DNA of 64,000 bases, taken from NCBI RefSeq assembly GCF_011761345.1, contig NZ_JAASRY010000006.1:1-64000 (forward strand), given 5' to 3'. Positions 49,051 to 57,567 of the stretch are shown here, in pieces. Both the position numbers and the translations under genes were made by a program. Numbering within the stretch: the stretch's first letter is position 1; every line of letters begins with the position of its first letter. The DNA is from Thalassobacillus devorans. GTDB taxonomy: Bacteria; Bacillota; Bacilli; Bacillales; Halobacillaceae. The notes beneath the pieces were generated by a model that did no database searches, was not told where the DNA came from, and was given only the letters and a program-made list of their open reading frames with translations.

Positions 49051-50052
49051 TCAAAACTTGATCACCTTTTCGATCGCATGCTTCACCCTTGCCGGAGTCG
49101 GCAGGTATTCATCTTCAAATCCGAAAAAAGGTACCGGTGAGTCAAAACCGGTCACACGCTCAACCGGGGCTTTCTGATAAAGAAAAGAGGTATCGTTGAC
49201 GATTGCCAGTACATCATTTCCCACTCCCCCGGTTCCATGTGCTTCATGAACTATGACTGTCCTTCCTGTTTTTTGAACAGAGGCGGCTATCGTATCCCGA
49301 TCAATCGGATAAAGGGTACGAAGATCAATCAGTTCACAGGAAACCCCTTTTGCTTCCATTTCTTTCACTGCCTGCGATGCGACAGGAACCATCGCTCCCC
49401 AGGTAATGATAGAAACATCATTTCCCTCCTGCAGCTTGTTCGCTTTCCCGATTTCCACGGTATATTTTCCTACCGGCACTTCTTCCCGGGACGAGCGATA
49501 GCACCGCATCGGTTCTAAAAATAAAACAGGATCCGGATCCTCGATTGCCGCTATAAGCAGCCCTTTCGCATCCACAGGTGACGCTGGACAGACGACTTTC
49601 AACCCGGGCATGTGGGTGAAAATCGCTTCCGTACTATCGGAATGGATTTCAGGCGCCCGTACCCCTGCCCCATAAGGAGCACGAATTACGATTGGCACCG
49701 TAAAATGTCCCATCGTACGGGAACGCAGACGGGAGGCGTGCGTCATAATCTGTTCATAAGCCGGGTAGATGAATCCAAGAAACTGGATTTCAGCCACAGG
49801 ACGCAGCCCATTGACCGCCATCCCGATCGCCGCTCCGATAAACCCCGCTTCGCTAAGCGGCGTATCCATAACCCTGCCTTCACCGAATTCCTCCTGCAGA
49901 TGGTCTGTGGCACGAAAGACCCCACCATTCTTACCAACATCCTCCCCAAGCACGAGGACGTTTTCATCTTCTGCAAGCATCGTCCGCATCCCGTCGGTTA
50001 TAGCCTGGACAAGCGTCATCGTCTTCTTTTTTACTGCTGTTGTTGATTCCAT
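49051..50052 (-). CDS. 2-oxo acid dehydrogenase E1 component, beta subunit
   Basis: A 333-residue transketolase-like E1 beta. VLGEDVGKNGGVFRATDHLQEEFG (about 32-55), PLSEAGFIGAAIGMAVNGLRPVAEIQF and the GAGVRAPEIHSDS segment are conserved, including the Glu that activates thiamine pyrophosphate. It overlaps the alpha subunit gene by 22 bases and precedes E2 by nine bases. ATG after GAAGGGGGTTCCCGT. Confidence 0.92.
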   Translation of the reverse strand: MESTTAVKKKTMTLVQAITDGMRTMLAEDENVLVLGEDVGKNGGVFRATDHLQEEFGEGRVMDTPLSEAGFIGAAIGMAVNGLRPVAEIQFLGFIYPAYEQIMTHASRLRSRTMGHFTVPIVIRAPYGAGVRAPEIHSDSTEAIFTHMPGLKVVCPASPVDAKGLLIAAIEDPDPVLFLEPMRCYRSSREEVPVGKYTVEIGKANKLQEGNDVSIITWGAMVPVASQAVKEMEAKGVSCELIDLRTLYPIDRDTIAASVQKTGRTVIVHEAHGTGGVGNDVLAIVNDTSFLYQKAPVERVTGFDSPVPFFGFEDEYLPTPARVKHAIEKVIKF

Positions 50053-51119
50053 ACGGGAACCCCCTTCTTAGCTTGGAAGTATTCCTGCTTTTGCTGCTGC
50101 AGCTGCCAGGTGGGTTCCGCGAATACATGATCAAAAATATCAGCGGGGTCTGCTGGCGGGAAACTTTCCATTTCTGCCACCGCAGCATCCACCTCTTCAG
50201 CCGCCTGCTTCTGCATACGCTCTGCCCACGCTTCATCGAACCAGCCATTATTTTTTAAAAGTCGTTCTACACGCAGGACTGGATCCGTCTCATTCCTTTT
50301 TCGCTCACTCTCCATCTGATCACGATATTTCGTTGGATCATCGGCAGTCGTATGGGCCCCATAACGCCAGGTCACCGCTTCGATTAGTGTCGGTCCTTCA
50401 CCAGCCCTCGCCCGGTCCATCGCTTTCAACGTTTCAAAATAGACAGCGAACACATCGTTGCCATCAATACGAACCCCGGGGATATCATAAGCCAGCGCTT
50501 TCTGGGCAATCGTTTTTGTTTTCATTTGTTTTTCCATTGGTACAGAAATGGCATAACGATTATTTTGGTTAAAAAACACTACCGGAGCTTCAAACACACT
50601 GGCCAGGTTCAACCCTTCATGAAAATCGCCTTCAGAAGTGGCACCATCTCCAAAATAGACGATGGCAGTATTTTTCGTTCCTTTCCGTTTTTCCGCAAAA
50701 GCTGCCCCTACCGCGTGGGGAAGCTGAGTCGCGATGGGGATGCCAGGAGGGAAGATATTTTTCCCCTCCGGTGGGATACAGCCTTCATTTCTGCCATTCC
50801 AGAATAAAAGGATATTTTTCAAGGAGTGCCCGAATGTCATGGCTGCTCCATGATCCCGGTAAGAAGGAAACAGCCAATCCTCCGTTTCCAATGCCAGTGC
50901 ACTTCCCACCTGGCTTGCTTCCTGCCCTTCGTAGGGCGCATAAGTGCCGATTCTACCCTGACGCTGCAGGCTGATCCCCTTTTTGTCAAAAGTACGGATG
51001 CGGATCATGTGCTGGTAAAACGTCCTCGCCAGCTCTTCTGTCACCATTTCTTTGTAATCTTCGCCAGTAATATTGCCGTTTTCATCTACCCATTTCGTTA
51101 TAGGAAACTGTTTTTCCAT
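50031..51119 (-). CDS. 2-oxo acid dehydrogenase E1 component, alpha subunit
   Basis: A 362-residue E1 alpha. The thiamine-pyrophosphate motif GDGATSEGDFHEGLNLASVFEAPVVFFNQNN is present (about residues 163-193), as are YAPYEGQEASQVGSA and the phosphorylation-loop-like WRYGAHTTADDPTKYR. Its sequence resembles PdhA and BkdAA equally to my eye, so the true 2-oxo acid is open; the location favours an aromatic or branched-chain substrate. ATG 51119 has AAAGGGTGGTTTG; the frame extends six codons upstream over that site. Confidence 0.9.
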   Translation of the reverse strand: MEKQFPITKWVDENGNITGEDYKEMVTEELARTFYQHMIRIRTFDKKGISLQRQGRIGTYAPYEGQEASQVGSALALETEDWLFPSYRDHGAAMTFGHSLKNILLFWNGRNEGCIPPEGKNIFPPGIPIATQLPHAVGAAFAEKRKGTKNTAIVYFGDGATSEGDFHEGLNLASVFEAPVVFFNQNNRYAISVPMEKQMKTKTIAQKALAYDIPGVRIDGNDVFAVYFETLKAMDRARAGEGPTLIEAVTWRYGAHTTADDPTKYRDQMESERKRNETDPVLRVERLLKNNGWFDEAWAERMQKQAAEEVDAAVAEMESFPPADPADIFDHVFAEPTWQLQQQKQEYFQAKKGVPVWNQQQQ

Positions 51120-51147
51120 CAAACCACCCTTTTTCATGGATGTTTAC

Positions 51148-52260
51148 TTAATTTCTTACCGCCCATTTCGGTCGTTTCATATGGCTGAAGAAGCTGTTGC
51201 GCTGGGAACGGGATTCAATTCTTCTTTCACATAACAGATTAGAGGCTTCCACTGTGCAGATACCGCTGTTCATCGATTCCTGGAAAACATCCAGCAACGA
51301 TGTATAAATCGCTTTTGTCTTCCTCAACACCCTTGCTTTATTCGGTTCGTACAATTCATCTGCTACCTGTATCAGGCCGCCTGCGTTGACGATATAATCC
51401 GGTGCATAAAGAATTCCTTTTTCCTGCAGTATTTTCCCATGATGTATATCCAGTAATTGGTTATTTGCTGAACCTGCAACTGCCCTTACCTTCAACTGCT
51501 CGATCGTCTCGTCATTGATGACTCCTCCGAAGGCGCATGGTACAAAGACATCAGCGTCAACACTATAAATCTCTTTATCATTGACGACTTTCACGAAACC
51601 GTTATACTGTTTCGCTTTGGATAATACATCATCAATGGCTGATTGACTGATGTCAGTGACATACAGGTTGGCTCCTTCCTGGAGCAGGTGCTCAGCTACT
51701 TTTGCCCCTACTTTTCCTAAGCCTTGAATAGCATAAGTCTTGTCACCAAGATCCGAAGTTCCCCATACCGCCTGGTTGGTAGCCTTCACCCCATATATGA
51801 CCCCTAATGCAGTCGGTACGGAGGAATCTCCGCTGCCGCCGTATTCTTCTTCTACTCCTACGATACAGTTGGTTTCTTTCAGCGCATGGACAAAATCCCC
51901 CGGCGTTGTTCCCATATCCGTGCCCGTATAAAAGCGCCCGTTCAATGATTCAACGAATTGCCCAAAAGCCCGGAATAACTCAGGATTTTTGTCTTTTGCC
52001 GGATCGCCGATGATGACCGCTTTACCTCCCCCGAAATCGACATCGGCAGCCGCGCATTTGTAAGTCATTCCTTTCGAAAGACGCAGGACATCCTCTAAGG
52101 CTGCATCCACACTCTCATAAGGCTGCATCCGGCATCCCCCCAGAGCCGGACCAAGGGTCGTGTTATGAATGGCGATAATCGCCTTCAACCCTGTAGCCTG
52201 ATCGTTACAGAAAAGCACCTGCTGATGCTCACTGATGCGTTCGAACATATCCATGTTCAT
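51148..52260 (-). CDS. pdh: Phenylalanine dehydrogenase
   Basis: A 370-residue amino acid dehydrogenase of the Glu/Leu/Phe/Val family. [49 protein letters not shown] and [19 protein letters not shown] match the phenylalanine dehydrogenases of Bacillus and Thermoactinomyces, not the leucine enzymes, which read GGTRM and ITAEDVGTT. The catalytic Lys lies in KGMTYKC, and the NAD loop is [12 protein letters not shown]. It interconverts Phe (and Tyr) with phenylpyruvate. ATG 52260 has AAAGGGGGAGTCATC. It is the first gene of the aromatic operon. Confidence 0.88.
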   Translation of the reverse strand: MNMDMFERISEHQQVLFCNDQATGLKAIIAIHNTTLGPALGGCRMQPYESVDAALEDVLRLSKGMTYKCAAADVDFGGGKAVIIGDPAKDKNPELFRAFGQFVESLNGRFYTGTDMGTTPGDFVHALKETNCIVGVEEEYGGSGDSSVPTALGVIYGVKATNQAVWGTSDLGDKTYAIQGLGKVGAKVAEHLLQEGANLYVTDISQSAIDDVLSKAKQYNGFVKVVNDKEIYSVDADVFVPCAFGGVINDETIEQLKVRAVAGSANNQLLDIHHGKILQEKGILYAPDYIVNAGGLIQVADELYEPNKARVLRKTKAIYTSLLDVFQESMNSGICTVEASNLLCERRIESRSQRNSFFSHMKRPKWAVRN

Positions 52261-52287
52261 GATGACTCCCCCTTTGTCACACTTTAT

Positions 52288-52301
52288 AGTAAGCGCTTTC
52301 A
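52288..52301. promoter_or_regulatory. cre-like box upstream of the phenylalanine catabolic operon
   Basis: On the minus strand TGAAAGCGCTTACT, 13 of 14 bases fitting TGWAANCGNTNWCA, 28 bases before the PheDH start. It points to catabolite repression. Confidence 0.6.
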
Positions 52302-52321
52302 CATTTCCCCAAAAAAATAAT

Positions 52322-52720
52322 TTATACTTTATTCTCTATTTGCAGCATTTTTTTTATCTTTACTTTCGGCAGAATAACCTGCTTCACTTCGCCGGTTCCA
52401 ATGGTTTTTCCATCACTTTCTGCCTTCACATCTGTAACGACTACATTACGTTTTAATGCTGTCACTGTAGCTGTTATTTGTACTTGGGCCCCCTTCGGAG
52501 CAGGGTTAACATGTTTGACTGTGACAGCCCCGCCCATCCCTTCTTCCTCATCTTCTAAATAAGGAAGGATGATTTGCCTTGACGCCCATTCCATATAATA
52601 AACAAGGGATACAGTGGAAAAAGTCTCGTGAACAACTTCCCCTTCGAACTGGGCGAACATATCATTTGTCACCTTCGTCCTCACTGTTGCTGATTGTCCT
52701 TCATGCATACCAGGCTTCAT
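52322..52720 (-). CDS. Hot-dog thioesterase, fluoroacetyl-CoA-thioesterase (FlK) type
   Basis: A 132-residue single-domain hot-dog protein. Thr36, Glu44 and His70 (in [11 protein letters not shown] and [11 protein letters not shown]) reproduce the Thr42-Glu50-His76 catalytic triad of Streptomyces FlK with identical spacing of 8 and 26 residues. Related domains act on acyl- or aryl-CoA. Beside PheDH and the E1/E2 genes, arylacetyl-CoA is a reasonable substrate, but this is inference. ATG follows AAGGGGGGATTCTG. It is separated from PheDH by 61 bases that hold the cre box. Confidence 0.75.
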   Translation of the reverse strand: MKPGMHEGQSATVRTKVTNDMFAQFEGEVVHETFSTVSLVYYMEWASRQIILPYLEDEEEGMGGAVTVKHVNPAPKGAQVQITATVTALKRNVVVTDVKAESDGKTIGTGEVKQVILPKVKIKKMLQIENKV

Positions 52721-52819
52721 CAGAATCCCCCCTTATCCTATTGTTCTAGCAGCTATTCCTATGTATCCTGCCAACACAGAAGCGTACCGCCCCCACTTTT
52801 GACAGGAATATTTGTGAAA

Positions 52820-53614
52820 TCAGCTCAATAAAGCACGGTCACTGGCCATTTGTTCACCCCGAATTCGCTGGAACTCAGCCATCAGTTTATCCACAGTCAA
52901 ATGTTTCTTCTCCTGTTCATCCACCTTCAGAATGATTTGACCCTTATCCATCATGATTAACCGGTTTCCTAAATCCAGCGCCTGCTGCATATTATGGGTG
53001 ACCATCAGGGTGGTCAGATTATATTTCGCTACAATCTCTTTCGTCAGGTTTGTAATCAACTCCGCACGCGAAGGATCGAGAGCGGCTGTGTGCTCATCCA
53101 GTAAAAGAATGGCAGGTTCCGTAAAGGTTGCCATCAATAACGACAACGCCTGCCTCTCTCCACCTGAAAGGAGCCCCACTTTTACATTCAATCTGTCTTC
53201 CAGTCCAAGATGGAGCGTTTCCAATACTTCTTTAAAATAAGTCCGTCGGCTTTTCGTTACCCCTTTTCGAAAGGTGCGGTTTTTATTACGGGAATAGGCC
53301 ATAGCCAGATTTTCTTCGATCGTCATTGTCGGAGCCGTCCCCGCCATTGGATCCTGGAAAACTCTTCCGATCAGCTTTGACCGTTTATATTCCGGAACCA
53401 GGCTGACATCTTTTTCATTAATACGGACCATCCCTGTATCCGGGAGGAGTACCCCGGAAATGATATTCATCAACGTAGATTTCCCGGCACCATTACTTCC
53501 GATAACTGTTACGAAATCCCCACCTTTCATGGAAAGGTCGACATCGTCCAGCGCTATTTTTTCGTCCGGTGTATTTTCATTGAATACTTTATGGATTCTA
53601 TTTAGCTGCAGCAC
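52820..53614 (-). CDS. ABC transporter ATP-binding subunit (TrpZ-like)
   Basis: A 264-residue ATPase: Walker A GSNGAGKSTLMN, signature LLSGGERQALSL, Walker B ILLLDEHTAALDP with Glu-type H-loop MVTHNMQQAL. It resembles the ATPase of TrpXYZ-type amino-acid importers. The start is probably GTG 53614 after GGGGGAGAGCAAC, overlapping the permease gene by 17 bases; the frame could extend to GTG 53629. Third gene of the substrate-binding, permease, ATPase operon. Confidence 0.88.
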   Translation of the reverse strand: MLQLNRIHKVFNENTPDEKIALDDVDLSMKGGDFVTVIGSNGAGKSTLMNIISGVLLPDTGMVRINEKDVSLVPEYKRSKLIGRVFQDPMAGTAPTMTIEENLAMAYSRNKNRTFRKGVTKSRRTYFKEVLETLHLGLEDRLNVKVGLLSGGERQALSLLMATFTEPAILLLDEHTAALDPSRAELITNLTKEIVAKYNLTTLMVTHNMQQALDLGNRLIMMDKGQIILKVDEQEKKHLTVDKLMAEFQRIRGEQMASDRALLS

Positions 53615-54614
53615 GTTGCTCTCCCCCACTTTCCATTGGCAGGTCTACCATGATTTCCTTATGCTTTTGTTTCTTCCGTCTCTTTTCACGATGGCTGTCA
53701 ATCATTTTCGGAACCGTCAATGCTAGAATGACGATTGTAGCTGTAATCAACTTCATATCTCCGGTTTCCAAAAATTCCACCCGAAGTGCCAGACTGACGA
53801 CAATCCGGTAAATAATGGCGCCGCCAACCACCGCCAGTGTTGTTCTCGCAATTGTCTTCGTACCAAATAGCGCTTCTCCGGTAATGACGGATGCAAGACC
53901 GATAATGATCATACCGATTCCCATACCGACATCTGCAAAAGAGCCGTACTGTGCTATCAGAGCCCCTGAAAAAGCGACCATCGCATTTGATAAGCCGAGC
54001 CCAAGGATGACTAGCAGGTTGGTATTGGCAGAAAAGCTTCGAATCATCCGTTTATTGTCCCCGGTAGCCCGTACAGCAAGGCCGATCTCGGTTTTCAAGA
54101 ACATATCGGTGGCGAACTTGATCATTAAAGTAACCAGGATCATGAAAAATAGAATTGCCCAGGTGGAAGGCAGGCTGCCTCCCAGCCCGACCAACTCCAA
54201 CCCTTTGTTCAGAATCGGATCGATTCCAAGCTTTTCCCAGAATGAAGAGACAGTTGTAAAGGCTGTCTCTTCATTGAGCAAAGGAATATTTGACCTGCCC
54301 ATTATTCTTAAATTGATCGAATATAGTGCGATCATCATCAGTATCCCGGATAGTAAAGCATTGATTTTACCGATGGTATGAAGCATCCCGGTAATACAGC
54401 CCGCCAGGAAGCCGATAACCAGCGCAATGAGGGTAGCAACAAAAGGATTGCCGCCATTGACAATCATTATTGCCGCAACAGCAGCCCCTGTGACAAAGCT
54501 TCCATCAACAGTCAAATCGGGGAAATCCAGGATTCGGAAGGATAAGTAGACCCCTAAGGCCATGATGGCGTAGATGATACCTGATTCTAGTGAACCAAAG
54601 ATTGCTGTAAACAA
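53598..54614 (-). CDS. ABC transporter permease (TrpY-like)
   Basis: A 338-residue permease with eight or nine hydrophobic helices, of the branched-chain amino acid/ribose permease type (BPD_transp_2): GIIYAIMALGVYLSFRILDFPDLTVDG near the N-terminus and GLGLSNAMVAFSGALIAQYGS (about 205-225) are conserved. It follows the binding protein by 19 bases and overlaps the ATPase gene. C-terminal tail is basic. Confidence 0.88.
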   Translation of the reverse strand: MFTAIFGSLESGIIYAIMALGVYLSFRILDFPDLTVDGSFVTGAAVAAIMIVNGGNPFVATLIALVIGFLAGCITGMLHTIGKINALLSGILMMIALYSINLRIMGRSNIPLLNEETAFTTVSSFWEKLGIDPILNKGLELVGLGGSLPSTWAILFFMILVTLMIKFATDMFLKTEIGLAVRATGDNKRMIRSFSANTNLLVILGLGLSNAMVAFSGALIAQYGSFADVGMGIGMIIIGLASVITGEALFGTKTIARTTLAVVGGAIIYRIVVSLALRVEFLETGDMKLITATIVILALTVPKMIDSHREKRRKKQKHKEIMVDLPMESGGEQRAAAK

Positions 54615-54633
54615 GTTGAATCATCCTTTCTGC

Positions 54634-55623
54634 TTAATCACCCTCGTAAAATTCTGCGATGTCGCTCCACTCATCCTTGATTTCAAGACCTTGTGCTTCT
54701 GCTGCATCTTTATTGATAACAAGCTTCAAGCTTTGAGGGTAGGAAACTGGAATGTCAGAAGGTTCTTTATCACCATTCAATACCTGGGCAGCCATTTCAC
54801 CAGTTTCATAGCCGAGGTCTTTATAGCTGAATCCACTGCCAGCTACCGCGCCAGCTTCTACGGAATCCAATTCACCTGCGAACATTGGAATATCTTCTTT
54901 CTGAGCAACATCAATAACAGATTCCAAAGCAGAAACTACTGTGTTATCCGTTGGGATATATATGGCATCGACACGCCCTACTAATGATTCAGCTGCCTGC
55001 TTTACTTCTGCTGAAGTAGAAACGGAAACAGGTACCAGTTCAACATTTGTGTCTCCTAATACTTCTTTAATGACATCTACTTGTACCGTGGAGTTTTGTT
55101 CTCCTGAGTTATAAATGACACCGATTTTTCCAGGCTGTAATTCATCTACGATAAAATTGATAGTTTGAGGAATAGCATCTGGATGTGTATCAGAGGTCCC
55201 CGTAATGTTATCACCTGGTTCGTCAAATGACGCAACTAGATTTGCGCCGACCGGATCCGTAACCGAAGTGAAAATGATCGGGATATCTTTGGTTGCATTC
55301 AGCGCACTTTGCGCGCTCGGAGTAGCATTAGCAAAAATCAAGTCTACTTTGTCACCAACAAAGTTGTTGGCAATCGATTGGGCATTATTCATATCACCCT
55401 GTGCAATTTGTACGTCGTATGTAACATTTTCCCCTTCGACATACCCATTCTCTGCAAGAGCTTCTTTGAATCCTTCAAAAGCTGCGTCTAAGGACGGATG
55501 TTCTACAATCTGTGTGACACCAATTGTTACTTTTTCATCACCGGAAGCATCACTGGCACATCCGGCAAGTAAAGCCATGCTCGCAAACAACAGCATCATT
55601 ACTTCCATTAATCCTTTTTTCAT
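54634..55623 (-). CDS. ABC transporter substrate-binding lipoprotein (TrpX family)
   Basis: A 329-residue lipoprotein: signal peptide with lipobox LLAGC (lipid-modified C22), then an ABC_sub_bind domain with IGVTQIVEHPSLDAA, DLIFANATPSAQSAL and GVIYNSGEQNS. Members of this family crystallised with phenylalanine or tryptophan, and TrpX is often under Trp control in Firmicutes. An aromatic amino-acid substrate agrees with the neighbouring catabolic genes. No T-box is seen in the leader; instead a candidate repressor site sits at the start point. ATG with AAGGGGGACCAAG. Confidence 0.85.
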   Translation of the reverse strand: MKKGLMEVMMLLFASMALLAGCASDASGDEKVTIGVTQIVEHPSLDAAFEGFKEALAENGYVEGENVTYDVQIAQGDMNNAQSIANNFVGDKVDLIFANATPSAQSALNATKDIPIIFTSVTDPVGANLVASFDEPGDNITGTSDTHPDAIPQTINFIVDELQPGKIGVIYNSGEQNSTVQVDVIKEVLGDTNVELVPVSVSTSAEVKQAAESLVGRVDAIYIPTDNTVVSALESVIDVAQKEDIPMFAGELDSVEAGAVAGSGFSYKDLGYETGEMAAQVLNGDKEPSDIPVSYPQSLKLVINKDAAEAQGLEIKDEWSDIAEFYEGD

Positions 55624-55724
55624 CTTGGTCCCCCTTAAAAATTTTTATCATAATAGAAATGCCTCCCCGGCAACCGCCTCATAAGCACTTCCATCATCAC
55701 CAATTAAAGTTAATATGATAAACA

Positions 55725-55736
55725 ACATACGTAACG
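55725..55736. promoter_or_regulatory. Candidate PaaX operator in the ABC-transporter promoter
   Basis: ACATACGTAACG at the predicted transcription start. An 11/12 match to the same sequence (ACATACGTGACG) in the paaX promoter at 59084-59095. Flanks AACA...TGTT add dyad symmetry. Confidence 0.5.
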
Positions 55737-55749
55737 TGTTATTACCGTT

Positions 55750-55778
55750 ATATTATCACTGACACCAGATTACGTCAA
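55750..55778 (-). promoter_or_regulatory. Promoter of the aromatic ABC transporter operon
   Basis: On the minus strand TTGACG (55773-55778), a 17-base spacer and TAATAT (55750-55755). Start point near 55743, overlapped by the candidate operator. Confidence 0.65.
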
Positions 55779-55912
55779 TTTGTTTTCAGAATATTTACTA
55801 TTGTTTTATTATTATTAATTCGACTGGAAACCTCAATCTCCTGCATGATTAGGAGATATCTGCCATCCCCTTTTGTCCTTTTTATGTTTTAAAAATACGA
55901 GGATAATCAATA

Positions 55913-56168
55913 ATGAACCGAAAAGTCGAAGACTTGATTTCGAAATGATTGTTGGAGTTTAGGGGCTCCGGGAAACGATTCGCTTTCCGTGGGCGTGTGC
56001 TGAGTCTCCTCAGGCTTCGCCTTCCGGGGCCTCAGCTATCCCGCATATCCCACAGGACTATGAATTAGCGTCCTGAATTAACCCACGCACGAAGGAAATG
56101 CGTAGCATTTTCGAGGAGTCTCACCGTTTCCCTACGCCCCTTTGCCATAGAAAGTTCTCGAAATCACA
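55913..56168. repeat. Dispersed palindromic repeat, copy D
   Basis: Begins with ACCGAAAAGTCGAAGACTT and continues for about 60 bases almost as in copy A. Contains GATTCGCTTTCCGTGGG, CTCCTCAGGCTTCGCC and a block with CGAAGGAAATGCGTAGCATT. The right end GAAAGTTCTCGAAATCAC mirrors the left end. Confidence 0.75.
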
Positions 56169-56271
56169 CTTGTGAAAAATGCCCATGAAAATAGAAAGAA
56201 GACTTTTGTCCCCTTACATTCTTTATAAATGTCTGAGGATAAAGGTTTTATTGTATTCCTTTTCTCCTTTT

Positions 56272-56490
56272 GAAGGGTCCGTTTATTACAATAATAGCTG
56301 GATGGGCAGGGAAACGGGGAGACTCCGGCGGGAGAAGGGGCTAGGCGAGATACCGCAGGGCTTTAGCCAGAGGAAGCTCACCACATGCCCATGGAAAGTG
56401 AGTGATTTCCCGGACCTCTAGAGGCTTCCAATGGTAACGGAAACAGTTTCTCTCGAAACTGGGTCTTAAGTAAAAGTAAGTTTATCTGTG
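56272..56490. repeat. Dispersed palindromic repeat, copy E
   Basis: Shares GCGGGAGAAGGGGCTAGGCG with copy A and GAAGCTCACCACATGCCC, AGTGATTTCCCGGACCTC and CAGTTTCTCTCGAAACTG with copy C. Ends with TAAAAGTAAG as copy A does. The hybrid content shows that all copies belong to one family with exchanged modules. Confidence 0.8.
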
Positions 56491-56502
56491 AAATTAGGGA
56501 CA

Positions 56503-56532
56503 AAAAAATACTGCAGCTATTTCAGCTGCAGC
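56503..56532 (-). terminator. Intrinsic terminator
   Basis: CTGCAGCT-gaaat-AGCTGCAG followed on the minus strand by a seven-T run. Confidence 0.8.
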
Positions 56533-57498
56533 TTATTTTACATAGTTAGAATTGAAGTTCTCGTGTAACTGCTGGATTCGGGACGCCGCATCATTCATCA
56601 TCATATCGATAAGCTCAGCAACAGAAGGGATATTAGAAACGAGCCCCGATACCTGTCCTCCGTTAATGAAGCCTTCATCCAGCCGCCCTTCGATTGCACC
56701 AATTTTATGATAGTCTTCCGATGTCATCTCATTGAATTTTTCTAATGGTACCCCTGTTTTTTCATAATCAAGCAGTTTCTGACTATAGGGAGTATTCATC
56801 ACTCTTCTCACTCTGCCGACCGATCTGCCGACAATCACCGTATCGTTTTCTTTCGCTTCCAGCAGCCTCCGTTTGTAGGCCTCATGGAACGGCGCTTCTT
56901 TTGTAGCGATCAACCTTGTCCCCATTTGAACACCGCTCGCTCCAAGGGCGAGCACGGAAGCCAGCCCCCTTCCGTCTCCAATGCCTCCTGCTGCCAGTAC
57001 CGGGACGTTGACAGCATCGACGATTTGAGGAATCAACGTAAGAGTTGTCAATTCAAGGTTAGAGTTGATGCCGGCTGCTTCATAACCCTCCGCCACAATG
57101 ACATCTGCTCCTGCCTGTTCAGCTTTGACCGCCTGTTTGACGGAAGCAGTGACGGTAATGATTTTCTTTCCATGTTCTTTCAATACAGGTATAAGTGGAG
57201 CAGGATTTCCCGCTGATAAGGATACAACTGGCACCTCATGTTTAAGGATAATATCGATAGTCTCCTCTAAGTATGGGGTTACTTTTATCGCGACATTGAC
57301 GGCAAATGGGCGGTCCGTCCTTTCTTTTGTTTCCAGGATTATGGACTCCAGTTCATGAGGAGGCATAGTCCCTGCCCCGATGGTCCCCAAACCGCCAGCT
57401 TCAGAAACAGCAGCAGCAAGCGGAGCATTACTGATATTTCCCATACCACCTTGAATAATCGGATAGCGAATAGTTAATAAATCACAAACATGCTTCAT
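56533..57498 (-). CDS. Nitronate monooxygenase / enoyl-reductase-like flavoprotein
   Basis: A 321-residue TIM-barrel FMN protein. YPIIQGGMGNISNAPLAAAVSEAGGLGTIGAG (residues 12-43) and ADVIVAEGYEAAGINSN (about 128-144) are the family core, and VLAAGGIGDGRGLASVLALGASGVQMGTR (about 170-198) is the phosphate-binding part. Members include 2-nitropropane dioxygenases and FabK enoyl reductases; in many the conserved GHEAGG motif reads EGYEAAG here, so a different substrate is possible. RBS AAGGGGGAAAATT. Divergent from the carbonic anhydrase-like gene. Confidence 0.8.
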   Translation of the reverse strand: MKHVCDLLTIRYPIIQGGMGNISNAPLAAAVSEAGGLGTIGAGTMPPHELESIILETKERTDRPFAVNVAIKVTPYLEETIDIILKHEVPVVSLSAGNPAPLIPVLKEHGKKIITVTASVKQAVKAEQAGADVIVAEGYEAAGINSNLELTTLTLIPQIVDAVNVPVLAAGGIGDGRGLASVLALGASGVQMGTRLIATKEAPFHEAYKRRLLEAKENDTVIVGRSVGRVRRVMNTPYSQKLLDYEKTGVPLEKFNEMTSEDYHKIGAIEGRLDEGFINGGQVSGLVSNIPSVAELIDMMMNDAASRIQQLHENFNSNYVK

Positions 57499-57567
57499 AA
57501 TTTTCCCCCTTCGTATAAATAATGTTATAATATTTTTAATCTTTACACAACGACAAGGAGGAAGACA

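Noticed and set aside
51148-52260. Leucine dehydrogenase identity
   Set aside because: The substrate-binding blocks ([38 protein letters not shown]) fit phenylalanine dehydrogenases better than the leucine enzyme (GGTRM, ITAEDVGTT).
55624-55745. T-box leader before the TrpX-like binding protein
   Set aside because: TrpXYZ operons are often T-box controlled, but the AGGGTGGAACCGCG-type T-box core and its terminator are absent here.
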